Notes under the pieces: generated by a model
The model's input: only the letters and a program-made list of their open reading frames with translations
Database searches by the model: none
What the model was told of the DNA's origin: nothing
NCBI GenBank assembly: GCA_963838845.1
Contig: CAWISR010000002.1
Coordinates: 992,001-1,056,000, forward strand
Length of the DNA: 64,000 bases
Direction: 5' to 3'
Source: CAVRXQ01 sp963838845
Lineage (GTDB): Bacteria > Actinomycetota > Acidimicrobiia > Acidimicrobiales > Bog-793
Shown here: piece after piece, positions 1 through 8,428 of the stretch
How positions within the stretch are numbered: the first letter of the stretch is position 1
How the letters are laid out: every line of letters begins with the position of its first letter
Position numbers and translations under genes: made by a program

Positions 1-141
1 AGGGAGTCGGCTCACCGCATGGAGAACACCGGCGACTCCGACCTCGTCTTCATCGAAGTGCAGCACGGGCGTTCCTTCGAGGAGGCCGACATCGTCCGTC
101 TGGAGGACGACTTCGGCCGCGTGGGCCCGTCCGAGCGCTAG
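1..141 (+). CDS. Mannose-6-phosphate isomerase-type cupin, C-terminal end (partial)
   Basis: Only the last 46 codons are present, reading in frame from base 1 to the TAG at 139-141. The text HRMENTGDSDLVFIEVQ followed by EEADIVRLEDDFGR matches the C-terminal strands of the type II mannose-6-phosphate isomerase cupin, either stand-alone or fused to mannose-1-phosphate guanylyltransferase. These enzymes supply mannose-6-phosphate or GDP-mannose for glycans. The stop codon overlaps the stop of the convergent LOG gene through a shared CTAG. A second GDP-mannose gene lies at the other end of the window. Family assignment is from the tail motif only, so the full architecture is unknown. Confidence 0.7.
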   Translation, partial: RESAHRMENTGDSDLVFIEVQHGRSFEEADIVRLEDDFGRVGPSER

Positions 142-1202
142 ACGCCGACGGGCGCTTGGCCGGCCGGCGCGAGCTGGTTCAATCGGTCGATCAGCTGGCG
201 CAGTCGGCCGTGGTGCCTGAGGTTGAACTCGAGGGCGATGCGTTCGAGCTCCAGGTGATCGTTCGACGACCGCTCCGCGGCGAGCGCCTCGGTGCGCCAG
301 ATGCCCTTTTCCGAACAGATGTCGGCGAAGGTGTCCGACAGCTCCTTGAGCTCGTCGTCGTTCGGCGCGTGACGGAGTCGGATCACCATCGCCTTTCCGA
401 CAAAGCGACGGGAGTGATAGTTGCGGTGGAAGTCCAACAGCTCGCGCACCGCGGTGTCGGGGTCGTCCGTGATTCGGTAGAGCGCGGCCTCGACGGCGTC
501 GGCGAAGCCGCGCGCGTAGACCTGCTCGTTGACGAACGACTCCCAACCGATCCAGTACTTCTCGCCCTTCGTCTCGACGAGCACGATCGGAGCCGGCTCG
601 GCCTTCCCGGTTTGCAAGAGAGTCAAAAGCTCGAAGCACTCGTCGAGCGTGCCGAAACCGCCGGGAAGGATGAGGAACCCCGAGGACTCCTTGATCAGCA
701 TCAACTTGCGGGTGAAGAAATACTTCATCTCCACGAGGTTGCGGCTCTCGGCGATCCACTGGTTCGGTTCGGCCTCGTTCGGCAGGCGGATGTTCACCCC
801 GATCGCCATCTCCGCACCGGCGCCTTCGTTACCCGCCGCCATGATCCCCGGTCCGGCACCGGTCACCACCATCCATCCCGCCTCGGCGAGTCGATGCGCG
901 AGTTCACGGGCGAGCACGTAGTGCGCGTCGGACGGCGCCATGCGCGCCGAACCGAAGATCGTCACCTTCCGCACCTCGCGGAACGGGGCGAACATGTCGT
1001 ATGCCTCGGCCATCTCGGCGAGCGCGGCGCGCGCGATCTTCAGGTCGAGCCGACCGGCGCGCCCGTGGGCGAGATCGAGGGTTGAGTAGACGATCCCGCG
1101 GATGAGGTCCCGATCGTGGGTGACCTTTGCGTCGTCGAGGAAGCCCTCGACGAGCTCGCCGAGGGGATCGTTGGCCGGACGGTCGAGGTCGTCGAGCTTC
1201 AC
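138..1202 (-). CDS. LOG family protein (nucleotide 5'-monophosphate phosphoribohydrolase-like)
   Basis: A 354-residue protein with a Rossmann-type LOG core at about residues 75-260. It carries GAGPGIM (115-121) and the signature PGGFGTLDE (180-188), with an Arg-Lys pair at 165-166. LOG enzymes hydrolyse the N-glycosidic bond of nucleoside monophosphates; the true substrate cannot be read here. It is longer than the usual 180-220 residues, with a helical N-terminal extension and about 90 extra C-terminal residues, closer to the larger PpnN-like forms. The start is GTG at 1202, overlapping the pgl stop as GTGA, so it is probably translationally coupled as the last gene of tal-zwf-pgl. A role in nucleotide salvage next to pentose phosphate supply is inference. 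Confidence 0.85.
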   Translation of the reverse strand: MKLDDLDRPANDPLGELVEGFLDDAKVTHDRDLIRGIVYSTLDLAHGRAGRLDLKIARAALAEMAEAYDMFAPFREVRKVTIFGSARMAPSDAHYVLARELAHRLAEAGWMVVTGAGPGIMAAGNEGAGAEMAIGVNIRLPNEAEPNQWIAESRNLVEMKYFFTRKLMLIKESSGFLILPGGFGTLDECFELLTLLQTGKAEPAPIVLVETKGEKYWIGWESFVNEQVYARGFADAVEAALYRITDDPDTAVRELLDFHRNYHSRRFVGKAMVIRLRHAPNDDELKELSDTFADICSEKGIWRTEALAAERSSNDHLELERIALEFNLRHHGRLRQLIDRLNQLAPAGQAPVGV

Positions 1203-1879
1203 GACGAAGCTGCGTTCAGTTGGCCCGCCGCGTCAGGGTCGACGAGCCAGATGACCGTCGGCGCGCGCACACGCGCGACGGGCAGGTCGGCGCCGCGCGC
1301 GACCTCCGCGAGGGCCTCTGCCTTGTCCGCTCCGATCGCCGTGATCACGACGACCGACGCGGTCGCGATCGCCGAGTACGTGAGCGACATCCGCAGGAAT
1401 TTGTTGCGGCCGCTCGGATCGGCGTTCACGATGACGAGCGTCTCGGATCCGAGCTCGGGACCAGTCGCTCCCGGGAAGAGCGAAGCCGTGTGCCCGTCCG
1501 GCCCGACACCGAGTTGCAGGAGGTCGAAACCGCCGGCTTCTTCGAGGCGCGCCTGGTAGCGCTCGGGTCCCTCCTCGCACGACATCGTGTAGAAACCGGC
1601 GAGCGCTTTCTTCCTCGGCCCGAGCGCGTCGCCGATGATCCTTGCGTTGGCGTCGGGCGAGGCCGGGTCGACGCACCGTTCGTCAACGAAGTAGCAGGCG
1701 ACTCGTCCCCAGTCGAGGTCCTCTTGCGCGAGGCGTCCGAAACAGCGAGCTCCGGACGACCCTCCCGAGCAGCCGAGCCGTACCGTCGTCCCGGCTTGTT
1801 CGATTTGCAGGCTGGACGTGACGAGCTGCGCGAATGCGTCCGGCACGTCGTCGACGATGCGAAATTCGCCGAAGATCAT
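1199..1879 (-). CDS. pgl: 6-phosphogluconolactonase
   Basis: Hydrolyses 6-phosphoglucono-1,5-lactone to 6-phosphogluconate, the second step of the oxidative pentose phosphate pathway. The 226-residue protein has the family motif GVGPDGHTASLFPG at 124-137 and FVDERCVDP near 64-72. The reading frame is open further upstream, but ATG at 1879 is chosen because it gives the usual family N-terminus (MIFGEFRIVDDVPDAFA) and avoids overlap with zwf, which stops at 1899. The ribosome site there is weak, so coupling to zwf is likely. The 3' end overlaps the LOG start by four bases. No opcA lies between zwf and pgl, unlike the usual actinobacterial order. Confidence 0.92.
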   Translation of the reverse strand: MIFGEFRIVDDVPDAFAQLVTSSLQIEQAGTTVRLGCSGGSSGARCFGRLAQEDLDWGRVACYFVDERCVDPASPDANARIIGDALGPRKKALAGFYTMSCEEGPERYQARLEEAGGFDLLQLGVGPDGHTASLFPGATGPELGSETLVIVNADPSGRNKFLRMSLTYSAIATASVVVITAIGADKAEALAEVARGADLPVARVRAPTVIWLVDPDAAGQLNAASS

Positions 1880-1898
1880 TTCCAGCGTCGCGCGACGT

Positions 1899-3446
1899 TC
1901 AGCTCGTTCGCCACCTTCGTCCAGACGCCTCGATGAGCTGATCGGCCTCTTCCGGACCCCACGACCCGGCACGATACGGCGCGAGCGGCACGGCGTCTTG
2001 CGCAAAGACGCGCTGGAATGGCGCGACGACCTCCCAAGCTCGGAGGACTTCGTCGTCCCTGATGAAAAGCGTCGGATCGCCGACCATCGCGTCGAGCAGC
2101 AGGCGGTCGTACGCGTCGACGGTCTCTCCGGGGAAGGCCTGTGAGTAGAGGAAATTCATCGAGACGTTGCGGACTCGGAACGTCGGCCCGGGGACCTTCG
2201 CCCCGAAGCACAGCGTGATGCCGTCGTCGGGCTGGATGCGCAAGGTGAGGGAGTCGGCACGCAGGTCGCGGGCGAGCTTGCCCAGGAACGGCAGGTGCGG
2301 CGGACGCTGGAACACGAGGACGACCTCGGTTTTGCGCTCGTGCAAGCGTTTTCCCGTTCGGACGAAGACCGGCACGCCGGCCCAGCGCCAGTTGTCGACG
2401 TCGAGGCGCATCGCGACGTACGTCTCGGTCTCCGACTTCGGGTCGACCCCGGGCTCGTCGCGGTACGCGACGACGGGCTCGGAACCGATGAACCCCGCGC
2501 CGTACTGGCCACGCACCACCTGGTTCAGTGCTTCCTTCTCGCCGACGACGACGACCGAACGCAGAAGCTTCACCTTCTCGTCGCGGATCAGGTTGCCTTC
2601 GACCGCACTCGGCGGCTCCATGAGCGTCAAGGCGAGGACCTGCATCACGTGGTTCTGAACGATGTCCCGCAGCGCGCCGGCGTGCTCGTAGAACTCGCCG
2701 CGACCTTCGATGCCGATGCTCTCTGCAACGAGCACCTCGACGTGATCCACGTAACGACGGTTCCAGATCGGTTCGAAGATCGCGTTCGCGAAGCGGAACG
2801 CGAGGATGTTCTGAACCGTCTCTTTTCCCATGTAATGGTCGATCCGATAGATCTGTTCCTCTTTGAAGTGCGCGTGCACGTCGTCCGAGAGCTGGACGGC
2901 GCTCGCGGTGTCGACGCCGAAGGGCTTTTCGATCACCAAGCGGCAGAACTCGCCACCCTTGCCGGGTTCGTTCAAGCCCGACTCGCCGAGGCACCTCACG
3001 ACGGTCGCGAACTGGTCCGGAGGGATCGCGAGATAAAAGACGCGGTTGCCGCGCGTCCCCATCGTGTCGTCCACGAGCGCGAGCCGTTCGACGAGCGGCG
3101 CGTATTGCGCCGAATCGTGTGCCTCGATCGCGAGATACGAGAAACGGGCGACGCGCTTTTCCCATTCCCCGGAGCCCTCGAGCGGTGCGGCTGCAAGGCA
3201 GATCTGACGGAACTCGTCGTCCGACATCGGCGATCGGGCGACGCCGACAACGACGAAGTCGTCGGGCAACGAGCCCCTCGCGGCCAGTCGAGCCAACGCG
3301 GGAAGGATCTTCCGACGCGCGAGGTCACCTGTTGCGCCGAAGATGACGAACGCCTGCGATGCAGGATGGCGCACGTCTTCAAGGTCGTAGTCGTCGGCTT
3401 CCGGCTCGACGACAACGTCGTCACTGCTGAGGTCCCAGACGCTCAT
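1899..3446 (-). CDS. zwf: Glucose-6-phosphate dehydrogenase
   Basis: Oxidises glucose-6-phosphate to 6-phosphogluconolactone with reduction of NAD(P)+. The 515-residue product has the nucleotide-binding motif GATGDLARRK (37-46), VIEKPFG (171-177) and the substrate-binding motif RIDHYMGKE (201-209). The open frame continues upstream, but ATG at 3446 is preceded by GAGGGA at good spacing and starts just after the tal stop (19-base gap), giving normal family length. It is the middle gene of tal-zwf-pgl. There is a 20-25 residue acidic N-terminal segment before the Rossmann fold. Confident call. Confidence 0.95.
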   Translation of the reverse strand: MSVWDLSSDDVVVEPEADDYDLEDVRHPASQAFVIFGATGDLARRKILPALARLAARGSLPDDFVVVGVARSPMSDDEFRQICLAAAPLEGSGEWEKRVARFSYLAIEAHDSAQYAPLVERLALVDDTMGTRGNRVFYLAIPPDQFATVVRCLGESGLNEPGKGGEFCRLVIEKPFGVDTASAVQLSDDVHAHFKEEQIYRIDHYMGKETVQNILAFRFANAIFEPIWNRRYVDHVEVLVAESIGIEGRGEFYEHAGALRDIVQNHVMQVLALTLMEPPSAVEGNLIRDEKVKLLRSVVVVGEKEALNQVVRGQYGAGFIGSEPVVAYRDEPGVDPKSETETYVAMRLDVDNWRWAGVPVFVRTGKRLHERKTEVVLVFQRPPHLPFLGKLARDLRADSLTLRIQPDDGITLCFGAKVPGPTFRVRNVSMNFLYSQAFPGETVDAYDRLLLDAMVGDPTLFIRDDEVLRAWEVVAPFQRVFAQDAVPLAPYRAGSWGPEEADQLIEASGRRWRTS

Positions 3447-3465
3447 CGTGTCCCTCGATTCCCGT

Positions 3466-4599
3466 TTAGCTCGGCGAGCGAAGGGAGACTGCTTTTTGCG
3501 CGAGGCGTTCCTGGAGCTCGTCGAAGGACTTCGCGAACGCGGCGACACCTTCGGATTCCAGCAGGGCTGTCACGTCGTCGAGATCGACGCCGACCTCGGA
3601 AAGTTCCGACAACGTCGCTCGCGCCGCTTCGGGGTCCGCGTCCACGGTGCGGCGGAGCGTGCCGTGGTCCAAGAACGCCTCGACCGTCTGGTCGGGCATC
3701 GTGTTCACCGTGTCCGGCCCGATCAGTCCGTCGACGTAAAGAAGATCGGGATAGGCAGGGTTCTTCGTCGACGTCGAAGCCCACAACGGTCGCTGGACAC
3801 GCGCCCCGTTTTCCTTCAGCGCGTTCCACCGGGGCGAGGAGAAGCGATCTTTGAAGATCTGATAGGCGGCGCGCGCCTGGGCGAGAGCCGCCGTCCCGCG
3901 CAGATCGAGGGCCTTTTTCGCGCGTGGAGAGTCCGGGGACTCGTTCGCGATCGTCTCGAGACGGCGATCGACCTCGGTGTCGACCCGGCTCACGAAGAAC
4001 GACGCGACGGACGTGACGTCCGAGAGATTGCCACCGGACCTCTCGAGGTGCTCCAGTCCGGACAGGTACGCCTCGATGACGGCCTCGTAACGATCGAGGG
4101 AGAAGATCAGCGTGACGTTGATCTTCCGGCCGGACCCGATGTTGTCTTCGATCGCCGGCAGACCTTCTTTCGTCGCTGGGATCTTCACGAAGAGGTTCGG
4201 CCGGTCGATGCGCGCATGCAGGCCACGGGCTGCTGAGATCGTCCCTTCCGTGTCATGTGCGAGATTCGGCGCGACCTCGACGGAGACGAACCCGTCACCA
4301 CCTTTCGAAGAGTCGTAGAGCGGCCGCAAGATGTCGAGCGCCCCGGTCACATCGGCGAGCACAAGCTCCCAGTAGGCGTCGTTGATCGGGACTTCAGCGC
4401 GTACGAGCTCGCCGAATTGATCGTCGTAGTCCGTCCCCGCCTCGATCGCCTTTGTCATGATCGTCGGGTTCGAGGTCACCCCGCGGATCCCCGCCTGGAT
4501 CAGGCCTTCCAGCCCGCCCTGACGCACGTAGCTGCGCTTCAGATCGTCGATCCAGGGGCTCTGGCCCTGCTCGGTGAAAAGATCGGAGAGTTTCGTCAC
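3466..4599 (-). CDS. tal: Transaldolase
   Basis: Transfers a dihydroxyacetone unit between sugar phosphates in the non-oxidative pentose phosphate pathway. The 377-residue size fits the longer actinobacterial/cyanobacterial transaldolases. TSNPTIM (42-48) and FVKIPAT, with the Schiff-base lysine at 139, are present. GTG at 4599 is chosen because GGAGGT lies seven bases upstream; an ATG in another frame nearby stops at once. It is the first gene of the operon with zwf, pgl and the LOG gene. Transketolase and opcA, often adjacent in this phylum, are not in the window. Confidence 0.93.
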   Translation of the reverse strand: MTKLSDLFTEQGQSPWIDDLKRSYVRQGGLEGLIQAGIRGVTSNPTIMTKAIEAGTDYDDQFGELVRAEVPINDAYWELVLADVTGALDILRPLYDSSKGGDGFVSVEVAPNLAHDTEGTISAARGLHARIDRPNLFVKIPATKEGLPAIEDNIGSGRKINVTLIFSLDRYEAVIEAYLSGLEHLERSGGNLSDVTSVASFFVSRVDTEVDRRLETIANESPDSPRAKKALDLRGTAALAQARAAYQIFKDRFSSPRWNALKENGARVQRPLWASTSTKNPAYPDLLYVDGLIGPDTVNTMPDQTVEAFLDHGTLRRTVDADPEAARATLSELSEVGVDLDDVTALLESEGVAAFAKSFDELQERLAQKAVSLRSPS

Positions 4600-4784
4600 C
4601 GCATAAACCTCCGTCAGTCGGCGCCGAGGGCGCAGCGGGTCACTTGCCGTCGAGACTACGGCACGGCTCGGCGCGCCGAAACCGGACCTCTCGCCGTGAA
4701 AACCGCAAAACCTCACCATTTCGCCGTATTCGGCGGGCAGTCGAATAGTGTGCGTCGGCACGAACGGTCGTGCCGGAGGAAGGC

Positions 4785-5153
4785 ATGGGGCGGATCACCT
4801 CGAGAATCGGTTCCGCGATCGCTGGGGCGCTCGCGGAGCGTTTGAGCGAGCTTTTCCGCCGCTACGTCATCCAGGAAGCGCTGAAGCCGCTCCGCCACCT
4901 CGGTCGGCGTCTCGCCTTCGGCGTTCTCGGCGCGATCCTGATCGGGATCGGATCGGTCGCCGCCCTCGTCGGGGTGTTGCGCGTGCTGCAGACCGAAACT
5001 GGCTCGGCGTTCGCCGGCACGTGGTCGTTCGCTCCCTATCTGCTCACGGCGGCGACCGGGCTTGCGGCGCTCGGCGGCTTCGTCGCGTTTGGATTCCGTG
5101 GTGTTCCCGCCCGGGTGTCCGGCAGGGGGTCGCGGGCGCGGCGCCGTTCCTAA
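4785..5153 (+). CDS. Small membrane protein of unknown function
   Basis: A 122-residue protein with an amphipathic basic N-terminus (about 1-45), two membrane segments (about 47-70 and 84-105) and an Arg/Gly-rich C-terminal tail. ATG at 4785 is preferred over the upstream GTG at 4770 because GGAGGA lies directly before it. It is transcribed divergently from tal, and trmI begins 20 bases downstream, so the two are probably cotranscribed. The layout resembles small phage-holin-like or putative superfamily III holin membrane proteins of actinobacteria, but no diagnostic motif is visible and no function is proposed. Confidence 0.65.
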   Translation: MGRITSRIGSAIAGALAERLSELFRRYVIQEALKPLRHLGRRLAFGVLGAILIGIGSVAALVGVLRVLQTETGSAFAGTWSFAPYLLTAATGLAALGGFVAFGFRGVPARVSGRGSRARRRS

Positions 5154-5172
5154 CTCGACTAGGCGCGAGGGC

Positions 5173-6048
5173 GTGCAGCCAGAGGACGCGACCGCGAGAC
5201 AACAGCCCTTTCGCGCCGGGGAGCGGGTGCTCCTTATCGATCGTCGTGGTCGCCGCTACCTGATCCGACTCAAAGAACACGCCACTTTCCAGACCCACGC
5301 TGGCGTGCTCGAGCACGACCAGGTGATCGGACAACCGGAAGGCTCAGAGATCGCCGCGTCTCGCCGCGATCAGAGTGCGAGCGCGCCGCGCCGATTCCTC
5401 GCCTTCCGGCCGACGCTTGCCGATGTCGTCTTGAAGATGCCGCGCGGCGCCCAGGTGATCTATCCCAAGGACTTGGCGGCGATTCTGCTCGCCGCCGACC
5501 TCTTTCCGGGAGCTCGGGTGCTCGAAGCTGGAGTGGGATCGGGAGCGCTATCGATGGCGGCGCTGCGCGCCGGCTGCTTCGTCACCGGCTACGAAATCCG
5601 CAGCGACTTCGCCGCGCGCGCGATTGCGAACGTTCAAGAGATGTTCGGCGACGACGTGTCCTTTTCCGTCGAGGCACGCGACATCTACGAGGGCATCGGG
5701 GGAGCGGGGTTCGACCGCATCCTTCTCGATCTTCCCGAGCCCTGGCGCGTCGTCGAGCACGCCGCGCAGGCACTCGTGCCAGGCGGGATCTTCCTCGCCT
5801 ATCTGCCGACGATCAACCAGGCCTCGGCGCTGAGGGATCGACTTGCCCACGCGCCGTTTGCGTTGGCGGAGACCTTCGAGGTGCTCCGCCGCACGTGGCA
5901 CATCGACGGCCGCTCGGTGCGACCCGACCATCGGATGGTCGCCCACACCGGGTTCATCACGACGGCGCGCCGCGTGGTCAGCGAAGGCGTCAACTGGCGC
6001 GACGCAGGAGGGCACGAAGGCGGCGAGGCCGACGGGACGACGTCTTGA
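5173..6048 (+). CDS. trmI: tRNA (adenine(58)-N(1))-methyltransferase
   Basis: Class I SAM-dependent methyltransferase that makes m1A58 in the T loop of tRNA. The 291-residue protein has an N-terminal beta domain (RAGERVLLIDRRGRRYLI, FQTHAGVLEHDQVIG) and the SAM-binding motif VLEAGVGSGAL at 116-126, followed by an acidic strand and LLDLPEPW, a catalytic-loop-like motif. The long open frame runs upstream into the preceding gene; GTG at 5173 gives the family N-terminus. The gene is also near arc in mycobacteria (Rv2118c), so its place before the proteasome locus is conserved. Confidence 0.9.
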   Translation: MQPEDATARQQPFRAGERVLLIDRRGRRYLIRLKEHATFQTHAGVLEHDQVIGQPEGSEIAASRRDQSASAPRRFLAFRPTLADVVLKMPRGAQVIYPKDLAAILLAADLFPGARVLEAGVGSGALSMAALRAGCFVTGYEIRSDFAARAIANVQEMFGDDVSFSVEARDIYEGIGGAGFDRILLDLPEPWRVVEHAAQALVPGGIFLAYLPTINQASALRDRLAHAPFALAETFEVLRRTWHIDGRSVRPDHRMVAHTGFITTARRVVSEGVNWRDAGGHEGGEADGTTS

Positions 6049-6192
6049 GCGGCACCGCCGACTGTCAGCGGGCGAGCCGCGGCGGGGAGAGTGCGCCGAT
6101 GACGAGCTGATGCCAACGGAGAGCGAGGATTTCGGCCCAAAGCGAGCCCGGTGCGTGCGTCGCGGTCCTTGGCCCTCACGGGCTCTGGACGG

Positions 6193-6429
6193 TTACGACT
6201 GCTCGATGAAGATGCACTCGCCGGGGCACTCTTCGGCGGCTTCGGTCACCGCGTCGTCGAGTCCCTCGGGCACGACCACCATCCCCTGTGCACCGCCCGG
6301 GTCGTCCATCACCTTGTCGCCCTCTTTCACGTAGGCGAGCCCGTCGTCTCGCAGCGTGAAGACCGCTGGACAGATTTCCTCGCAGAGGCCGTCGCCCGTG
6401 CAGAGATCCTGATCGATCCAGACCTTCAT
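6193..6429 (-). CDS. Single-cluster ferredoxin
   Basis: A 78-residue acidic electron carrier. Cysteines at 10, 16 and 20 near the N-terminus and 68 and 72 near the C-terminus surround a normal small-ferredoxin fold. The spacing C10-x2-D13-x2-C16 with C68-Pro puts Asp13 where the second cluster cysteine usually is. This is typical of [3Fe-4S] ferredoxins or of [4Fe-4S] ferredoxins with an aspartate ligand, as known in Pyrococcus furiosus. Such ferredoxins often serve cytochromes P450 or other oxidoreductases; no partner is adjacent. It is divergent from arc and convergent with trmI. Confidence 0.85.
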   Translation of the reverse strand: MKVWIDQDLCTGDGLCEEICPAVFTLRDDGLAYVKEGDKVMDDPGGAQGMVVVPEGLDDAVTEAAEECPGECIFIEQS

Positions 6430-6586
6430 CGCGCGTCAGCGCCTTTCTCCAGGTGATGAGACGGATTCAGCGTACCGAAGAGACGACCGGCTCCTGGCCT
6501 TGGGTCGCGATCCGGGCAGCTCAAGGCTACTCGGATCGGTGTGCCATCAAGCTGCAATCGCCGTGACACATCGCGTCGGCACGCCG

Positions 6587-6604
6587 TACACCTCGGTGTA
6601 GGGT
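6587..6604 (+). promoter_or_regulatory. Putative arc promoter with palindrome
   Basis: In the ferredoxin-arc divergent region, TACACC-TC-GGTGTA forms a perfect inverted repeat at 6587-6600 and runs into TAGGGT (6599-6604), a plausible -10 box. GTGACA at 6563-6568 lies 18 bases before TACACC and could be a -35. Either pairing would place the palindrome in the core promoter of arc, 40 bases before its start codon. Assignment is by eye only. Confidence 0.35.
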
Positions 6605-6641
6605 CCGACGCGAAGCGCTGGTGCCGTGAGGAGGTTGCGCG

Positions 6642-8369
6642 ATGGAGGAGCCGACCGAGGAGGAACTGCGGGCACGTGCCCTCGCCGCGGAAGAGGAGGT
6701 CGCTGAACTCCGTCACCGCCTCCACGAGGCACCCCAGCGTGTCCGCGTCCTCGAGGAACGACTCTTGGAAGTAAAGGGCCAGCTCGCGCAGGCCCTTTCC
6801 CACAACGAAAAGCTCACCTACACCCTCCAGCAGGCGAAGGAAAACATCGCCGCGCTGAGAGAAGAGGTCGACAAGCTCACCCAGGCGCCGAACGCGTACG
6901 GCACGTTCCTAGCGGTGAACGACGACGGCACCGTCGACGTCTTCGCGAGCGGACGAAAGATGCGCGTCGCGCTCCATCCGGCGATCGATCCGGACACATT
7001 GCAGCGCGGCAACGAGATTGTGCTGAACGAGTCGCTCAACGTCGTGCTCGCCCGGAGTTACGAGCAGTCGGGTGACGTCGTCACGATCCAAGACATCTTG
7101 GAGGACGGAAGGCGCGCTCTGATCATCGGTCGCGCCGACGAAGAGCGAGTCGCCGAGATCTCGGACGCTTTGGCCGGGACACGTCTTCGCGCCGGGGATC
7201 ACGTGCTGATGGATCCGCGCACGCTGTTGCTGCTCGAGAAGCTCCCGCGCCCAGAGATCGAAGAGGTCGTCTTGGAGGAGGTCCCAGACATCACCTACGA
7301 CGACATCGGTGGCCTCGACGAGCAGATCGAAGCGCTCACCGACGCCGTCGAGCTCCCGTACTTGCACCGGGAATTGTTCGCGGAGCACAAGCTGCCCGCA
7401 CCAAAGGGCATCTTGTTGTACGGGCCGCCCGGCTGCGGAAAGACGCTCATCGCCAAGGCGGTCGCGAACTCGCTCGCGAAAAAAGTCGGCGAGTTGAAGG
7501 GCAACGCGAACGTCCGCAGCTACTTCTTGAACATCAAAGGCCCCGAGCTGTTGAACAAGTACGTCGGCGAGACCGAGCGCCAGATCCGCCTCGTCTTCCA
7601 ACGGGCGAGGGAAAAGGCCGAAGAGGGCGTGCCCGTGATCGTCTTCTTCGACGAGATGGACTCGCTTTTCCGTACGCGCGGTTCGGGCATCAGCTCGGAC
7701 ATGGAATCGACGATCGTCCCGCAACTCCTCGCCGAGATCGACGGTGTCGAGGCATTGCGTGACGTGATCGTCATCGGCGCGTCGAACCGAGAAGATCTCA
7801 TCGACCCGGCGATCCTTCGTCCTGGTCGCCTCGATGTGAAGATCAAGATCGAGCGGCCGAACGAGACCGCTGCCGAGCAGATCTTCGCGAGGTACCTCAC
7901 GACCGACCTGCCGCTGAGTTCGGACGACGTGAGGGAGTTCGGCGGGGGAGAGCCAGAAAAGGCGGTCCTCCAGATGATCGAACGGACCGTGTCCGAGATG
8001 TACCGCGCGGACGACGAAAACCGCTTCTTGGAAGTGACCTACCAAAACGGCGACAAGGAGGTCCTCTACTTCAAGGACTTCGCCTCGGGGGCGATGATCG
8101 AGAACATCGTCCGGCGGGCAAAGAAGCTCGCGATCAAGCGGGCGATCGCCGGCGATCCGCCCGGCATCCGCATGGCGGACCTCCTCGACTCGATCAAGCA
8201 GGAGTACAAGGAGAACGAGGACCTTCCGAACACGACGAACCCCGACGACTGGGCGAAGATCTCCGGCAAGAAGGGCGAGCGGATCGTGTACGTCCGCACG
8301 GTTGTCGACCGGGGTGACGAGCGCGGCGGACGGGCGATCGAACGGGTCGGGACCGGCCAGTACCTGTGA
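6642..8369 (+). CDS. arc: Proteasome-associated AAA ATPase (ARC/Mpa)
   Basis: Hexameric ATPase that binds Pup-tagged proteins, unfolds them and feeds them to the 20S proteasome. The 575-residue protein has an N-terminal coiled coil (about 5-75) that binds Pup, tandem OB folds (about 85-230), Walker A GPPGCGKT near 261-268 and Walker B VIVFFDEMDSLF near 333. It ends in GQYL, the known C-terminal gate-opening tail of this family that docks on the alpha ring. ATG at 6642 has AGGAGG nine bases upstream. It is followed by dop, pup, prcB and prcA on the same strand. Confidence 0.97.
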   Translation: MEEPTEEELRARALAAEEEVAELRHRLHEAPQRVRVLEERLLEVKGQLAQALSHNEKLTYTLQQAKENIAALREEVDKLTQAPNAYGTFLAVNDDGTVDVFASGRKMRVALHPAIDPDTLQRGNEIVLNESLNVVLARSYEQSGDVVTIQDILEDGRRALIIGRADEERVAEISDALAGTRLRAGDHVLMDPRTLLLLEKLPRPEIEEVVLEEVPDITYDDIGGLDEQIEALTDAVELPYLHRELFAEHKLPAPKGILLYGPPGCGKTLIAKAVANSLAKKVGELKGNANVRSYFLNIKGPELLNKYVGETERQIRLVFQRAREKAEEGVPVIVFFDEMDSLFRTRGSGISSDMESTIVPQLLAEIDGVEALRDVIVIGASNREDLIDPAILRPGRLDVKIKIERPNETAAEQIFARYLTTDLPLSSDDVREFGGGEPEKAVLQMIERTVSEMYRADDENRFLEVTYQNGDKEVLYFKDFASGAMIENIVRRAKKLAIKRAIAGDPPGIRMADLLDSIKQEYKENEDLPNTTNPDDWAKISGKKGERIVYVRTVVDRGDERGGRAIERVGTGQYL

Positions 8370-8414
8370 CCGGTCGCTGTCCGAAGTTGACCTAGAACGG
8401 GACCGAGGCTCCAC

Positions 8415-8420
8415 TAGCGT
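8415..8420 (+). promoter_or_regulatory. Putative -10 box, leaderless dop
   Basis: TAGCGT ends eight bases before the dop ATG and no Shine-Dalgarno is present, suggesting transcription starts at or next to the start codon. The identical hexamer stands before prcB. Confidence 0.4.
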
Positions 8421-8428
8421 CGACAGCG

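Noticed and set aside
156..1085. Long open frame antisense to the LOG gene
   Set aside because: Arg/Val/Glu-rich shadow of a well-supported gene in GC-rich DNA with no family features.
6144..6185. Terminator between trmI and the ferredoxin gene (GAGCCCG/CGGGCTC)
   Set aside because: The 28-base loop is too long and no T-run follows; too weak to annotate.
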